Positions 61,542-64,000 of a DNA stretch of 64,000 nt are shown piece by piece. The notes under the pieces were generated by a model, which was given only the letters and a program-made list of their open reading frames with translations, ran no database searches and was not told where the DNA came from. Origin of the DNA: Rikenellaceae bacterium. Lineage in GTDB: Bacteria > Bacteroidota > Bacteroidia > Bacteroidales > UBA932. The DNA is taken from NCBI GenBank assembly GCA_022766385.1, contig JALEPJ010000003.1:18231-82230 (forward strand). The letters run 5' to 3'. Every line of letters begins with the position of its first letter. Positions within the stretch are counted from its first letter, which is position 1. Both the position numbers and the translations under genes were made by a program.

Positions 61542-62633
61542 ATGAAAAAGACATTAAGGTTTTTGGCTTTTGCGCTCATAGCGCTGGTCTTTATCGGCAC
61601 CTTCGCTTTCCTTTACAAGAATTCTAAACCGGAAAAGGAAGTGTACCAGGAACTTACAGCTACTGTCATGGATATTGACAAGACGACGGTAGTGACAGGA
61701 AAAATCATCCCGCGCAATGAAGTGGCGGTGAAACCGCAAATCAACGGCATCATTGCCGAATTGTACAAGGAGGCTGGCGAAATCGTTCAGGAGAATGAAG
61801 TGATTGCCAAACTGAAGGTCATTCCTGATATGAATACCCTCAGTTCAGCCCAGAGCCGTCTGCGCCTTGCAGAAATCAATCTGAAGCAGGCCAGGGTCAA
61901 TTTTGATCGCGAGAAGGCCCTCTTCGACAAGAAGCTTGTCAGCGCCGAGGAGTATGACCAGGTGTCACAGGCCTTGACCCAAGCTGAAGAGGAAAGGGCT
62001 GCAGCTCAGGATGCTTTGGAAATCATTCGCGATGGAGTCTCTTCTTCGAATGCCAAGTCCAGTTCGACCCTCGTGCGCTCTACCATTTCAGGCCTCATAC
62101 TCGACATCCCTGTAAAGGAGGGCAATTCTGTCATCCAGGCCAATACAATGAATGACGGAACCACCATCGCGACCGTTGCCAATATGAGCGACCTGATTTT
62201 TGATGGCAATATAGACGAGACCGAAGTGGGTTCGCTCAAGGAGGGTACTCCTGTCGTCATCACCATCGGAGCCCTTCAGGACTATTCTTTCGATGCGACT
62301 CTTGAGTACATTTCCCCGAAGGCTACTGAGAACAACGGCGCCAACCAGTTCGAAATCAAGGCTGCTGTCAAGGTCGATACCGACCGTATGATACGCTCTG
62401 GCTACAGCGCCAATGCCGAGATAGTCCTGAATACCGCGAAGCAGGTGCTCTCAGTGCCCGAAAGTGCATTGCAGTTCGAGGGCGAGGATGTATTCGTTCA
62501 GCTCAAGCAGGAGGACGGCTCATACAAGAGGGTGTCGGTCAAGACCGGCCTCAGTGACGGCGTCAACATTGAGATAAAGGAAGGTCTCAGCGCCGGTGAT
62601 GTAGTCCGCGGCCCGAAGATAGTTTCGGAATAA
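61542..62633 (+). CDS. MacA/HlyD-type periplasmic adaptor protein
   Basis: Membrane fusion protein bridging the ABC permeases and an outer-membrane channel. From ATG 61542 (MKKTLRFLAFALIALVFIGTFAFLYKN) it has 363 residues: an N-terminal membrane anchor, a lipoyl-like half motif (VAVKPQINGIIAELYKEAGEIVQENEVIAKL), a helical hairpin (about 85-155, LRLAEINLKQARVNFDREKALFDKKLVSAEEYDQVSQAL), and beta-barrel/MP domains ending VSVKTGLSDGVNIEIKEGLSAGDVVRG. The track's extra nine residues overlap the permease end and lack signal character. Confidence 0.93.
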   Translation: MKKTLRFLAFALIALVFIGTFAFLYKNSKPEKEVYQELTATVMDIDKTTVVTGKIIPRNEVAVKPQINGIIAELYKEAGEIVQENEVIAKLKVIPDMNTLSSAQSRLRLAEINLKQARVNFDREKALFDKKLVSAEEYDQVSQALTQAEEERAAAQDALEIIRDGVSSSNAKSSSTLVRSTISGLILDIPVKEGNSVIQANTMNDGTTIATVANMSDLIFDGNIDETEVGSLKEGTPVVITIGALQDYSFDATLEYISPKATENNGANQFEIKAAVKVDTDRMIRSGYSANAEIVLNTAKQVLSVPESALQFEGEDVFVQLKQEDGSYKRVSVKTGLSDGVNIEIKEGLSAGDVVRGPKIVSE

Positions 62634-62678
62634 GCCTTCCCTCCCTGATTACCGTATAATTTACAATTGCGACAGACA

Positions 62679-63998
62679 ATGAAACGATTCACAATATTCG
62701 CGGCAATGCTGCTGCTCTCCCTGGCAGTAAAAGCCCAGGAGCGCGAATGGAACCTGCAGCAGTGCATAGAATACGCTATCGAGAACAATATCAGCGTAAA
62801 ACAGAGCGAGATTTCCGTCGAGCAGAAGGAAATTGCCCTGAACAACAGTATAAACAGCCGCTTGCCGGGCGTCAGTGCCGGAGCCGGACAGAACTTCTCA
62901 TTCGGCCGAGGTTTGACCGCTGACAATACCTACGCCAATACCAATACTACCAGCACTTCTTTCAGTATAGGTGCCGATATGACCGTATTCAACGGATTCA
63001 GAACCAAGTACGAGATTGCCAGAGGCCGTCTGGACCTCGAAACGGCCACATCCGAGCTCGAAAAGGCGAAGGATGATATAAGGGTGGCAGTCGCCCAGGC
63101 CTATGTGCAGATACTCTACAATATGGAGATATTGGACGTAGCAGCCAATCAGGTGTCGATTGACGAAATGCAGGTGAACAGAATCGAGTCCCTTCTGGCG
63201 AATGGAAAAGCTTCGCAGGTGGAACTCTCAGCGCAGAAGGCCACTTTGGCCCAGAGCCGCCTCTCCCAGGTTCAGGCTGCGAACAATCTCTCATTGTCCT
63301 TGCTCGAACTGACACAATTGCTCGAACTCCCTTCCCCTGAGGGCTTTAATGTGCAGCGTCCCGCAATTGACAGGCTTCAGACCCAGCTTCTGCCCAGTCC
63401 TGAGCTGATATACGAAGAGGCTCTGGGCATCAAGGCTTCAGTTAAGGCGGAGGAACTGAAATTGGAGAACGCGCGTCTGGGCATAGAGCAGGCCAAGGGT
63501 GCTTATCTGCCGACCCTCTCGCTCAACGGCGGTCTCGGAACCAATTATTACACATCCTCAGGCTTCGAGTCCAATCCTTTTTTGAGCCAGATGAAGAACA
63601 ATTTCAGCCAGTATTTGGGAATGAATCTGAGCATACCTATTTTTTCGCGTTATCAGACCAGAAACCAGATCCGCAGTTCCAGATTGAGCTACGACAGCCA
63701 GGCACTTCAGCTTGACCTGACCAAGAAGAATCTTTTCAAGGAGATCCAGCAGGCATATTACAATGCCCTCGCTTCCGAAGAAAAATACAGAAGCAGCGAA
63801 CAGGCTGAGCAGAGTGCAAGGGATGCCTTCGAACAGGTGACAGCCAAATTCGAGAACGGCAAGGCCTCCATCACGGAATACAATGAATCTAAGGGGCGTT
63901 ATGTATCAGCAGCTTCGGACCTCGCCCAAGCCCGTTACCAATACCTTTACCAGACCCGTTTGCTGGATTTCTACCGCGGCGCAGAGATGGCTTTCTGA
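62679..63998 (+). CDS. TolC-family outer-membrane efflux protein
   Basis: Outer-membrane channel completing the tripartite exporter. From ATG 62679 (MKRFTIFAAMLLLSLAVKAQ, cleavable signal) it has 439 residues and two TolC/OEP-type repeats, with long helices such as RGRLDLETATSELEKAKDDIRVAVAQAYVQILYNMEILDVAANQVSIDEMQVNRIESLLANGKASQVELSAQ and YRSSEQAEQSARDAFEQVTAKFENGKASITEYNESKGRYVSAASDLAQARYQYLYQTRLLDFYRG. The gene is complete: the TGA ends two bases before the window edge. A 12-nt change of start from the track gives the signal peptide. Confidence 0.94.
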   Translation: MKRFTIFAAMLLLSLAVKAQEREWNLQQCIEYAIENNISVKQSEISVEQKEIALNNSINSRLPGVSAGAGQNFSFGRGLTADNTYANTNTTSTSFSIGADMTVFNGFRTKYEIARGRLDLETATSELEKAKDDIRVAVAQAYVQILYNMEILDVAANQVSIDEMQVNRIESLLANGKASQVELSAQKATLAQSRLSQVQAANNLSLSLLELTQLLELPSPEGFNVQRPAIDRLQTQLLPSPELIYEEALGIKASVKAEELKLENARLGIEQAKGAYLPTLSLNGGLGTNYYTSSGFESNPFLSQMKNNFSQYLGMNLSIPIFSRYQTRNQIRSSRLSYDSQALQLDLTKKNLFKEIQQAYYNALASEEKYRSSEQAEQSARDAFEQVTAKFENGKASITEYNESKGRYVSAASDLAQARYQYLYQTRLLDFYRGAEMAF

Positions 63999-64000
63999 TG

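Noticed and set aside
1-64000. CRISPR array or defence island
   Set aside because: No regularly spaced direct repeats of 24-40 nt, and no cas, restriction-modification, toxin-antitoxin or retron-like gene was seen. The LOG-like protein at 51458 belongs to a superfamily used in some defence systems, but it has no such partner.
1-64000. Prophage or conjugative element
   Set aside because: No integrase, relaxase, portal, terminase or tail gene is present. The only mobile DNA found is the deleted IS.

Overview
This window reads as a chromosomal segment of a Bacteroidota bacterium, most likely order Bacteroidales. The signs are SusC/SusD-type outer-membrane proteins with DUF5012 and Lipid_bd lipoproteins, a DUF5020 outer-membrane protein beside a nucleobase permease, TolC/MacB-type export genes, an N-terminal CarboxypepD_reg-like domain on SusC, and many copies of the Bacteroidota -7 promoter element TAnnTTTG. 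Several of these sit 19-21 nt downstream of a TTG/TTTG -33 element. The genus cannot be fixed from the sequence alone.

Layout. 1-5774 (minus) is the elongasome cluster mreB-mreC-mreD-mrdA-rodA, with rodA cut by the left edge. 5858-13988 holds ispD, an Lrp/AsnC regulator, topA, and a plus-strand run of class A PBP, ddl and prmC. 14102-18169 has an unknown lipoprotein, an aminopeptidase P, a DUF456 membrane protein and a ComF-type phosphoribosyltransferase, then convergent rmuC. 19560-20457 is an internally deleted IS4-family element with terminal inverted repeats and an 8-bp target duplication, just upstream of a GH88 lipoprotein. 21732-22349 is a gene-free gap with a 110-bp imperfect palindrome, ending at tRNA-Leu(CAA). 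22517-27038 is aroB, an aroD-aroA fusion and an NhaC-type antiporter. 27045-31687 has a tryptophanase-family lyase divergent from an AraC regulator, and a DUF5020/UraA-type uptake pair. 31791-36794 (minus) holds an N-domain-less ClpB, secG, a TPR protein, lptE and a sigma-54 activator. 36930-42379 has an apparently highly expressed TPR/OmpA-like lipoprotein, then rpsL-rpsG-fusA-rpsJ and tRNA-Met(CAT), bracketed by two near-identical hairpins. 42494-44801 is nadE and a GltD-like oxidoreductase. 44883-49215 is a damaged SusC/SusD locus. 49504-57548 has an SGNH hydrolase, asd, a LOG-like protein, a U32 protein, a periplasmic TPR protein and an M16-like protein without its zinc motif. 57562-63998 is a DUF3109 protein and a five-gene MacAB-TolC-like export operon.

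How the genes fit together. Much of the window is cell-envelope construction: elongasome, PBPs, Ddl, LPS transport (lptE), Sec (secG) and tripartite export. The rest is core metabolism (isoprenoid, shikimate, NAD, aspartate family) and translation. The most unusual items are a SusC gene with an in-frame stop that then fuses to the C-terminal third of a SusD; a deletion derivative of an IS that keeps both ends and an open frame; the AroD-AroA fusion; a ClpB lacking its N-domain and with a shortened D2 segment; an M16 protein with no HxxEH; and a tRNA-Met with an atypical T-loop. No CRISPR array, rRNA gene, prophage or obvious defence island is visible.
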